Source: Microglena sp. YARC (lineage: Eukaryota > Chlorophyta > Chlorophyceae > Chlamydomonadales > Chlamydomonadaceae). Taken from it: a stretch of DNA of 64,000 bases. Below are positions 16,401-23,041 of this stretch, one piece after another. The number at the start of each line of letters is the position of its first letter. The stretch's first letter is position 1. The notes beneath the pieces were generated by a model. It did no database searches and was not told the origin of the DNA. It saw only the letters and a program-made list of their open reading frames with translations. The DNA is taken from positions 17,694,577 to 17,758,576 of the forward strand of contig CM039462.1 in assembly GCA_022414725.1 (NCBI GenBank). The letters run 5' to 3'. Made by a program: the position numbers and the translations under genes.

Positions 16401-19291
16401 TGGTGGGTAGGTCGTGGTGGGTAGGTTCTCACCAACGTCTTGATGGACTCCTCGTCCAGGCCCTGAAACCTTCTGAACAGCGGTTTCTGTGCTACATTGT
16501 GCTAAAGTTGATGCTATAGTTGTGCAAAAGTTGTGCTAAATTGTGCTAGGGTTGATGCTATAGTTGTGCAATAGTTGTGCTAAATTGTGCTGTAGTTGAT
16601 GCTCTTCTGCAACTTCAAAGTTCTGCAACAGTTGTGTTAAATTGTGCTAAACTTGATGCTAAATTGTGCTTAAGTGCTTAATTATGTACCTCGGTGTTTT
16701 GAGACTCCAAGTGAGTGCCTTCATAGCTTTTCTTTTCCGCTATGAGCAGCAGCTTCTAGCTCCCTCGGCTTGCTACCCAGCCAAACTTAAAACAAAGTAG
16801 TGCATCTGGAAGCTGACAAAATCAGTATTGCAGTACTGTTAAAATCTTGGGGCTCAGCCCAGGGACCCAAGAATCCAATTGAGTACCTTCTGAACAGGGG
16901 TTTCTTTCGTTTCTTCATTTAGTTTCTTCCTTGTGGCTTGTATTTTCATTAGCACCCTCCCACGAAGCCACCAAGTGTTTTCGGCTGAGCCCCCTCTTCA
17001 AGGGACGGGAGCCCCCAGGGTTACCCATTTGTCCGTCTGTGTATGACCGACCGACCGTTTGACCGAGACGAAGCCTAACACTTCAGGCAACGGTCTTGTA
17101 ACTAACTCGCATCCGTTGCCACCTGTCGCTCCGTCGCGAACACTCTCCGCTATTTTTTAGCGTTGCTTGCAACGCTGCGTAGAACTTGTCATGGTTGTTA
17201 GCACCCTCACAAGAATCCAAGTGAGGACATTCTGATGTATGCATGCATGCATGTATGAACGTCTGCAGACAACACTACCAGTTCTCATTGATACGAGCAC
17301 CTTGAGTGCATACCTGCTTTGTTCGTTCTGCTTGTTGCTCTGCCTGATCTTGCTTGCAACCTGCTATCTAAATGTATATGACTGGCCAGAGGTAGGCCAA
17401 ATAGGCTAAAGGGACTTGCCCAACCATGACAGACAAACTGAACCCCAAACATTCGTTTCACCTACAAATAAAAAGCATTGATGAACTGAACCACAAACAA
17501 TCGTTTCACCTACAACAAAAAAAGCATTGATGAACTGAAACACAAACGATCATTTTACTGCATGTCTTTAGGTTAGTGGAGAGAAAGGAATCCTCCGGCA
17601 TTATGGGTCTCATCCCGGGGCTGATGAAATCAGCGATCAGCGGTGTGTCCAAATCAGGCACTCCCCAGATGGCGCTGACGGATGGCAATGGAGGGGCTCT
17701 GGGCCTTCCCTCTGGCTATGACTTCATGCAGTGGGAGGCAGACATCCGACGGTGGGAGCAAGAAACTGGTATAAGCTACAAGCAGTACATGGCAGGGAAG
17801 GGGACACAGGCTGGCCAGGGGGGGGGGCAGGGACAAGGGAGACCCCCAGCAGCAAGCCAGCAGCTCCCCATGGGACAGCAGCAGTACAGCCAGCGGCCTG
17901 CTGCACTGCCCACTCGGTCCCAAGTTGCAGCAGGGGGCAGGGTCCAATATGGGGGTCCCCAGTACCAGCAGCAGCCAGGGAGGGCTTCACCTAGGGGGAC
18001 TGCGCCCTACCAATACCCCCAGAGCAATCCTAGGGCTGGGAATTATGGAGGCCCTGGGCCAAACCAACAGCCGCCACGTCAGCAGCAATCTCAGCCGCAG
18101 TCCCAACAGCCAAATCCAGCAGCAGCACCGAGCAACAGTGCTAGTGGCATGCCTATGGATGAGTGGCTGGTGAAGGAGGAGCGAGAGCGAGAGCGTGTCA
18201 GGGTGCGTGTAATGAATGAGCTTGGGTGTGTCAGGGTGGGGGTACTGCATGAGCATGAGCGTGTCAGGGTGGGTGTAATGATTGAGCGTGAGCGTGTCAG
18301 GGTGGGGGTACTGCATGAGCGCGCCAGGGTGGGGGTGCTGCATGAGCGTGAGCGAGTCAGGGTGGGGGTACTGCATGAGCATGAGCGTGCCGGGGTGGGG
18401 GTACTGCATGAGCGTGAGCGTGTCAGGGTGGGGGTACTGCATGAGCGCGCCAAGGTGGGGATGCTGCATGAGCGTGAGCGTGTCAGGGTGGGGGTACTGC
18501 ATGAGCATGAGCGTGTCGGGGTGGGGGTACTGCATGAGCGTGTCAGGGTGGGGTACTGCATGAGCATGAGCGTGTCAGGGTGGGGGTACTGCATGAGCGT
18601 GAGCGTGTCAGGGTGGGGGTACTGCATGAGCATGAGCGTGTCGGGGTGGGGGTACTGCATGAGCGTGTCAGGGTGGGGGTACTGCATGAGTGCGCCAGTG
18701 TGGGGATGCTGCATGAGCGTGAGCGTGTCAGGGTGGGGGTACTGCATGAGCATGAGCGTGTCGGGGTGGGGGTACTGCATGAGCGAGTCAGGGTGGGGGT
18801 ACTGCATGAGCATGAGCGTGTCAGGGTGGGGGTAATGAATGAGCGTGAGCGTGTCAGGTTGGGGGTACTGCATGAGCATGAGCGTGTCAGGGTGGGTGTA
18901 ATGAATGAGCATGAGCCTGTCAGGGTGGGGGGTACTGCATGAGCGTGGGCGTGTCAGGGTAGGGGGTACTGCATGAGCGTGGGCATGTCAGGTGGGTGTA
19001 ATGAATGAGCGAGTCAGGGTGGGTGTAATGAATGTACGTGGGTGTGTCAGGGTTGGGGTACTGCATGAGTGTAAGCGTGTCAGGGTGGGGGGGTTGGGGT
19101 ACTGCATGAGCGTGAGCATGTCAGGGTTGGTGTAATGAATGAGCGTGGGTGTGTCAGGGTGGGGGTACTGCATGAATGTAAGCGTGCCAGGGTGGGTGTA
19201 ATGAATGAGCGTGAGCGTGTCAAGGTGGGTGCGCTGAATGGCATGATCGGTTTGTTTTTCATTCCAGGGGTCCGCGGGGGCATACAAATAG
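10468..19291 (+). CDS. PRC-barrel domain protein, predicted plastid-targeted (4 exons, 480 aa)
   Basis: Exons: 10468-11088, 16197-16363, 17572-18202, 19268-19291. Donors are GTAGGT, GTGAGT and GTGCGT, acceptors end in CAG or TAG, and phases match (0, 2, 0). Residues 1-30 are Ser/Thr/Arg-rich without acidic runs except one Glu, like a transit peptide. Residues about 50-105 are Gln/Pro-rich. PRC-barrel sequence starts near 112 (IDQSQVLGKQVISCDTGRKL) and continues across the exon 1/2 junction (LTGVE then LRDFSFSPDSG) to about 265, giving two barrel halves as in plant and cyanobacterial PRC proteins. A conserved-looking helix (MQWEADIRRWEQETGISYKQ) lies near 312, followed by a Gly/Gln/Pro-rich tail to about 460. 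Exon 4 encodes only GSAGAYK and a stop, and is inferred from splice consensus and phase; without splicing, frame 1 runs into a minisatellite and stops at 18835. The biochemical role is not known. Intron 1 is 5.1 kb. Confidence 0.8.
11095..11455 (+). repeat. A/T-rich tandem array starting just inside PRC intron 1
   Basis: About five units of 60-65 bp each hold AATTGT.ACA.GGTT.T, a CACATTAT.ATTCAA block and ACAGATTTTTAATTGTTGAA. The first unit begins about 7 bp after the exon 1 donor. Unlike the other two arrays, it does not include the splice site itself. Confidence 0.75.
11588..11823 (-). mobile_element. Dispersed repeat family I (about 225 bp), copy 1
   Basis: Read on the minus strand: ATTTTTGGCGGAGCC, GTTACCCATTTG, a GACCGACCG-type block, CAACGGTCTCGTAACTAACT-like sequence, and a terminal TTTTTAGCGTCGCAGGCGAC-like hairpin. 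Plus-strand copies are at 13950-14174 and 16979-17200. All three copies lie in introns of the PRC gene. No terminal inverted repeat or open frame is visible, so the class is unknown. Confidence 0.7.
12103..12310 (+). repeat. GACGCGTCGCC-rich repeat
   Basis: Words of the type GTCGCC/GGCGAC recur (CCGACGCGTCGCCAGTGCG, CCCGTCGCCCATTCCGTCGC). Related words occur at 6715-6765, 12655-12710 and 13250-13390. This is a dispersed GC-rich element of unclear limits. Confidence 0.45.
12325..12405 (+). repeat. Dispersed repeat family D, copy
   Basis: Contains AAATAAATAAATAGTACGCC, a TTATTACAAGGCG hairpin, then GTGAGGTTGAGGGGGCCAGC and CGTTTGC. Inverted copies lie at 12842-12895, 63140-63210 and 63396-63465, with a diverged one at 22375-22445. 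Confidence 0.65.
12605..12631 (+). repeat. Poly-G homopolymer
   Basis: About 27 consecutive G, followed by a GGCATTTCTGACTAG block. The same poly-G/C plus TCTGACTAG pairing is seen in the foldback arms and at 13278-13304, so the homopolymer is part of a repeat. Confidence 0.95.
12842..12895 (-). repeat. Dispersed repeat family D, inverted copy
   Basis: GGCCCCCTCAACCTCACGCC, then TCGTAATGAGGCATACTATT. This is the reverse complement of the 12325-12405 copy. Confidence 0.65.
13245..13405 (+). repeat. Poly-C containing repeat related to the foldback arm
   Basis: GCGACGCGTCGCCATTCCGT, a C run at about 13278-13304, CTCTGCGCTTTGCGCTTCAC, GGGGGGTGGCGCCTCGCACT and GTCGCTCAAATTGCGAATTG. The 3660-3770 segment of the foldback element has the same block order. 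Confidence 0.65.
13439..13585 (+). repeat. About 45-50 bp tandem repeat
   Basis: Three to four units hold CAGTATGTAGCGCACATGTA and GAGCAGATATCAGAT. Confidence 0.8.
13838..13860 (+). mobile_element. MITE family E, left-end fragment
   Basis: CACAGCTTTTCTTTTCAGCT then ACC. Only the terminal motif is present. Confidence 0.4.
13950..14174 (+). mobile_element. Dispersed repeat family I, copy 2
   Basis: Starts AGATTTTTGGCGGAGCCCAC, contains GGGCGGGAGCCCCCAG, GTTACCCATTTGTCCGGTC and AACGGTCTCGTAACTAACTC, and ends with TTTTTAGCGTCGCAGGCGAC. Closest to 16979-17200. Confidence 0.75.
14178..14320 (+). mobile_element. MITE family E, partial copy
   Basis: AAGCAGCAGCTTCTAGGCAG, then GCTAGTTAGCC, GATGCAACTTGAAGCTGGCA and GGCTCAGTGGCTGGCTCAAC. 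It abuts family I on its left and a CAAC minisatellite on its right. Confidence 0.6.
14320..14665 (+). repeat. CAAC-rich minisatellite
   Basis: About eight units of TCTATCCTCAGGTGAAGGCA followed by a variable number of ACCA/CAAC repeats. It looks like an expansion of the adjacent MITE's CTGGCTCAACCAACC end. Confidence 0.85.
14880..14990 (+). repeat. A/AG-rich low-complexity stretch
   Basis: GAAAAAG and AAAGAAAG repeats in PRC intron 1. No gene is seen. Confidence 0.7.
15130..15460 (+). repeat. AAACAC-type low-complexity stretch
   Basis: Repeating ACAAACACAAA/ATAAACACAA. It gives a long open frame of Thr-Asn-Lys repeats on the plus strand, an artefact of composition. Lies in PRC intron 1. 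Confidence 0.85.
15690..16196 (+). repeat. Tandem array of decoy 3' splice sites with the start of PRC exon 2
   Basis: Four units of about 105-115 bp. Each holds CCCTGCATGCAG followed by CTGCGTGACTTCTCCTTC and on to CAGACTCTGGCACCATATC, i.e. the intron end plus about the first 42 bases of exon 2. The decoy exon starts are 15763, 15878, 15983 and 16091; the true one is 16197. The decoys encode FNPDSG where the true exon has FSPDSG. The offsets to the true exon (434, 319, 214, 106) are not multiples of three, so use of a decoy without removal would break the frame. Confidence 0.85.
16480..16690 (+). repeat. TTGTGCTAAA minisatellite
   Basis: Repeated words TAAATTGTGCTA, GTTGATGCTATAGTTGTGCA and AAGTTGTGC in PRC intron 2. 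Confidence 0.75.
16726..16870 (+). mobile_element. MITE family E, copy with lost right end
   Basis: GCTTTTCTTTTCCGCTATGA, AGCAGCAGCTTCTAGCTCCC, GCATCTGGAAGCTGACA and TCTTGGGGCTCAGCCCAGGG match the 8937-9126 copy in order. The right TIR is missing. Confidence 0.65.
16979..17200 (+). mobile_element. Dispersed repeat family I, copy 3
   Basis: CGGCTGAGCCCCCTCTTCAA, GGACGGGAGCCCCCAGGGTT, ACCCATTTGTCCG, CAACGGTCTTGTAACTAACT, GCTCCGTCGCGAACACTCTC and TTTTTAGCGTTGCTTGCAAC. Lies in PRC intron 2. Confidence 0.75.
17372..17550 (+). repeat. Dispersed repeat family A, copy 4
   Basis: GGCCAGAGGTAGGCCAAATA, AAAGGGACTTGCCCAACCAT, then two tandem copies of GCATTGATGAACTGAA and ACAAACAATCGTTTCACCTA. It ends about 20 bp before PRC exon 3. 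Confidence 0.65.
18203..19267 (+). repeat. Minisatellite filling PRC intron 3, built from the exon 3 donor
   Basis: About 28 units of mostly 33 or 27 bp. A typical unit is GAGCGTGAGCGTGTCAGG then GTGGGGGTACTGCAT. The exon 3 end (GAGCGAGAGCGTGTCAGG then GTGCGTGTAATGAATGAG) matches the unit, so each repeats an exon edge plus a GT. Unit lengths are multiples of three, so read-through gives VRVGVLHEHER-type peptide repeats until a 1-base deletion near 18550 shifts frame. The array fills the whole intron. Confidence 0.85.
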
Positions 19292-19404
19292 GTTAAACAT
19301 ATGTTAAATATAGGTTAACACGGAAAGGCACGCCTCTGTTCAGACTGACCGAGTAGTGGCTAACTTCAAGTCCAATGCAGTATAATGGTGGTGCTTTGAA
19401 TTTT

Positions 19405-19575
19405 GGGTTTCCATTTAGGATTACTATGTATGAGGTACTACGCACAACCAGGGTTTGCATATAGGGTTACTATGTATCAGGTACTAGGTACCAGCAGGGT
19501 TTGCCTATAGGGTTACTGTATATTTTTGAATATAGGTTTTCTATGTATTAGGTACTAGGTACTCGCAGCTTACCA
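19405..19575 (+). repeat. About 60-bp tandem repeat downstream of the PRC gene
   Basis: Three units hold CAGGGTTTGC, TATAGGGTTACTATGTAT and AGGTACTAGGTAC. It is in the likely 3' UTR or just beyond. No TGTAA-type polyadenylation signal was seen nearby. Confidence 0.75.
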
Positions 19576-19700
19576 GTTACGTTATTTGGTTCAGTTTTTT
19601 ATGTTTGATATCACGTGCTCAGTCTCACTTATGTGCTCTTGCTTTATATCATTTAGTTGATTGTGGATGATATGAGCTGCATAGTCTTTGTCTGTGCTCA

Positions 19701-19899
19701 CTGTTTCATTTTTGGGCTACGTGTAGCAGCTTCTAGGCAGCTCCTTTCCCCTGTCCTTGGAACAAACCTGAATCTAGCTGGTGCTCCTGAAAGTTGACAT
19801 TTTGAGCATTTCAATGCTACTGAATTATTTGGGCTAGACCCAGTGGCTGGCTGTTGGATCTGGCTTGAAGCTGACGTGCGTAGCCCAAAAATGAAACAG
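19701..19899 (+). mobile_element. MITE family E, full copy
   Basis: Left end CTGTTTCATTTTTGGGCTAC and right end GTAGCCCAAAAATGAAACAG are exact inverted repeats over 20 bp. The interior carries GCAGCTTCTAGGCAGCTCC and the GACCCAGTGGCTGG block of the family. The TIR differs from the TTTTCAGCTAC type, so this is a subfamily. Confidence 0.85.
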
Positions 19900-19977
19900 T
19901 GCATGCGCTCTGGTCTCCAGATCACTTGCTTGAATTAGCTGATTGTAGATGGTGCCCTGTGTTAGGCCTCATTCGTA

Positions 19978-20123
19978 GGGAACAGCAATATGATATAATT
20001 TGATGCCAGCAGTCTGACTAGGCTAAGGTTACCATTTACATACAATATCATATGATGCATTTTGGATGATATCATTTGATATCATACTCGCCTTTGGTTA
20101 ACATCATATGACATGCTGGTCCC
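19978..20123 (+). mobile_element. MITE family F, copy 2, with TA target duplication
   Basis: GGGAACAGCAATATGATAT at the left and ACATGCTGGTCCC at the right, flanked on both sides by TA (19976-19977 and 20124-20125). About 146 bp. A TA duplication and short TIRs fit a Tc1/mariner-derived (Stowaway-like) MITE. Confidence 0.85.
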
Positions 20124-20189
20124 TACTTATTCATCTACTAATTATGTCGCACTGTGTTGCAGGTGATGGAGGGTGGGGGTGAGTATGCT

Positions 20190-20480
20190 AACGACGGGCA
20201 GCGGCGGCTGTAGTGGTCTTCATTACGGTCGCTAACACCTAGAGGAATGACCAAACGAGCCATCCAGACTGAATGAGCCATCCCCAGCCTGAATTAGCCA
20301 TTGGTGATGATGACGATGATGATTACATAGTTCCTGGTGTCCTACTGGACTTCATATGTGCCTGCCGCCTAAAAGAGTCAAAGAAGACTCATATTAGATC
20401 CATCCATTACCGAATGAGCCATCTTGCTAAAACCAAGAGGAATGACTGAATGAGCCATCTTGCTTCCTCCTTCTTCAAGA
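20190..20480 (+). repeat. AATGAGCCATC-word repeats
   Basis: The word GAATGAGCCATC recurs at irregular spacing five to six times, with AAGAGGAATGAC nearby. No gene is seen. Confidence 0.5.
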
Positions 20481-20499
20481 CCACCAGTCAACTGCACCA

Positions 20500-20788
20500 C
20501 CAAAACCCATCCACCCACCCATTCAATAAGTTGCACTGAAAAGGTGATATGGCAGGCGTTGTGCGGCTGATTACAAACGTACCGTCCCTACCGACCAGGA
20601 CAGGGAGCTTGTATGCCCAGGTCATTGCCGCCCCTCCATGGGTAGCGACTTCAGTACACCAGGCGTACTGTCGGAGGAGCAAATCGGGAGAGCAAATCGG
20701 GCGCGCTCTACGGAAACCTTTCACGTCACCTCACGTCACAAGGGTGGTCACGCCCTTGTTAGTGTCTCAAGGGATTCAGGCATAACTT
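20500..20788. other. Open frames on both strands, no gene supported
   Basis: A 78-codon plus frame (20549-20785) and a 78-codon minus frame (20488-20724) overlap. Neither has recognisable motifs. I could not decide whether either is an exon. Confidence 0.25.
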
Positions 20789-20981
20789 GTATTTTCATCT
20801 TCTAGCATCAGCTTCTAGACAGCTCCTTGAGCCAGTCACTGAGCTATACACAAATATTCAAGCAGTTCTGGACAGCTGATTGTGTCAGCTTCAAGGTGCA
20901 CTAGGTCGCATTTGGTTTGGCTCAATAACCAGGCAGGGGGGGCTGTCTAAGAGCTGCTGCTGGTAGCTGAAAATAAAAGCT
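20789..20981 (+). mobile_element. MITE family E, full copy
   Basis: Left end TGTATTTTCATCTTCTAGCA and right end GGTAGCTGAAAATAAAAGC. The interior (GAGCCAGTCACTGAGCTATA, CAGCTGATTGTGTCAGCTTC) is closest to 6213-6416. Confidence 0.75.
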
Positions 20982-22890
20982 ATGGATTCAGGGTGGTGCA
21001 GGTGTGATTAGTCTTGGGCCGGCTTCTCCCGCCGACCTAAGGGTGCATCCTTCCTTCTGTAGGAACATCAACGGAATCCTCTGAGTCGAGCGCTAGCGCT
21101 AAGAGACCCACTTATTTGTGAAATCTTTGCATTCAAAAAATGGCATCAGCATCGCCAAGGAAGAAGGAGAGGGGAGAGAGGAGATCATTGCACGATGTGC
21201 ACCGCCCTTAATTTGGCAGAGACTCCACTGCTACACTGGTTCGCCGGGTGCGGTGCCACTTATACCTCAGGCTTCTGCGTCAACTGAGGCCTTCCGCCCA
21301 TGCCACCTGTGCATGAACTCCCGACATGGGCTTGTCACCTGAAGTTGATAAGGGCAGTCAGGTTGTTTCAGTCATGTACACTGCTTACTGTCGGGTGGTC
21401 ACCATCTGGTCAGATACAAGGGGGCTAGGTACCATACACTGTAGTTGTTGACAGGAGTAGACACTAGTCGTTGAGTTGTTGACAGTAGTTGGGTACCGTA
21501 CACATTTGCCAGAGCAAGCATGAGAGAAGAAGAAGAAGAAAAAGAAGACATGTTGCAAGGTTCTAAACGCTTGCAATTTGGCGTCTAACTGTCTGCAGAA
21601 TACATTACTTCCCCCCTGTGCAACGGAAATGCCAAGCATGACGGGCATTGTCAATGAGCTGTCTTTTAGGGTTCACGATTAGGTGTCAAAGTGTTTGTCC
21701 TACTGTGTGTTGACACATTATTTGTTCGCTTGAAAGTGTTAGATCCAGGCAGTAATTTCCAAGGTGTATTTCAACAATGGTCAGTGTCCCTGGCGGAATG
21801 GAAAAATTGAACTTGGCCACATGGCTAGAGCCAGCAATTTGGCTGCTCACCGTCTTAGGCAGTAAAAACAATATTAGTCAACAGGTGTAAGGTCCATTTA
21901 AAAGATATGGAACTTGGAACTTGATGACTTGGCTTCAGCCAGCAACTTGGCTGCTCGCCGTCTTCGGCAGTAAAAACAATACCATTCAATGTAATAGAAG
22001 GATCTGGAAAGCTGTGCTACCTTAACTCATGCTGTCACCGGGTGACCGGGAGATATGAGACAGTGTGGGGTACTGGAAATGACGACTGGTAGAGGGCCAA
22101 GTATTAGAACGAGGCAATGTTACACGGTAGTGTCGGTCACGAATATGACAGACATCAGTTCTTAGAAGGTGAAATGTAAGACCTGGTGACACAGTCATGC
22201 CTACACGTCTTCATGTGTAGACACTTGTTATACGTGATGTTATATCACATGTAACGGTATCAAGATGAGGACAGCAAGGCAGTAATGTAGCAGAATGCTG
22301 ACACATGCATTCATGGGCGTCATCTGCCTAGCAGACAGTTTGTAAAATGGCGCAGGATGAGAGAACATATCTACCGGTAAATATATATAGTACACCTCGT
22401 ATATTACGAAATGTGAGGTTGGGGCTTGCACTGGGGCCAGCCACCACACAGCACATTTTGTTTACGGTTCCTGTACAACTGCATACCCCATGAAGAGGTA
22501 CGGAGACTTCATAATCGCGCACCAACTATGTTAGTTTTGGATTGGATTGTTAATTTGTTATATGGTTTAAAATCATTGGTTTTGCAGCCAATCGTGGGCT
22601 GCTCACCGTCATCTGGTTCCAAGCCCCCCCTTGCGATACCCGCTGAAATTAGGGAATATCCTATGCGTATGTATACAACCTACATACTTGTTCAGTTAAT
22701 TATTGTTTGAATGTCATGCTGAGGTAACCAGATAGGCTTTGGGGCTTGCCCACTTCAAAACGTTCAGTTCGAGAAACAACTATGGACTGGCATAGCAACT
22801 GAGTTACCGGTGTACTGTTGGGCATTGTAATTTTGCTCTGTGTGTGTTCGTCGCAATATACATGAGTCCAATGTTAGCCCGTGATCACGT
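20982..22890. other. Gene-poor interval with small duplications
   Basis: A duplicated about 85-bp block (21808-21890 and 21919-22010) contains GGCTGCTCACCGTCTT.GGCA and AGTAAAAACAATA. A diverged family D copy lies at 22375-22445. A Ser-rich 19-codon stretch at 21060-21119, after a possible acceptor, ends in a stop and could be a terminal exon, but nothing upstream supports it. Confidence 0.4.
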
Positions 22891-22891
22891 A

Positions 22892-23041
22892 ATTGGCAGA
22901 GCCACATAATGAAAGAGATATCTGTGTCGTCTCTATGTTCAATGAGTTCAAGAATCGAGAATATCTAAGTTGGCAGAGCCACATAATGAAAGAGATATCT
23001 GTGTCGTCTCTATGTTCAATGAGTTCAAGAATCGAGAATAT
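22892..23041 (+). repeat. 78-bp tandem duplication
   Basis: Two almost identical copies (22892-22969 and 22970-23041) start TTGGCAGAGCCACATAATGA and end AAGAATCGAGAATAT. It ends about 60 bp before the satellite array. Confidence 0.9.

Noticed and set aside
18091..18912. Minus-strand gene coding HPDTLMLMQYP repeats
   Set aside because: This is the reverse strand of the PRC intron 3 minisatellite.
21060..21119. Terminal exon coding a Ser-rich 19-residue end
   Set aside because: The acceptor is plausible but no upstream exon or homology supports it.
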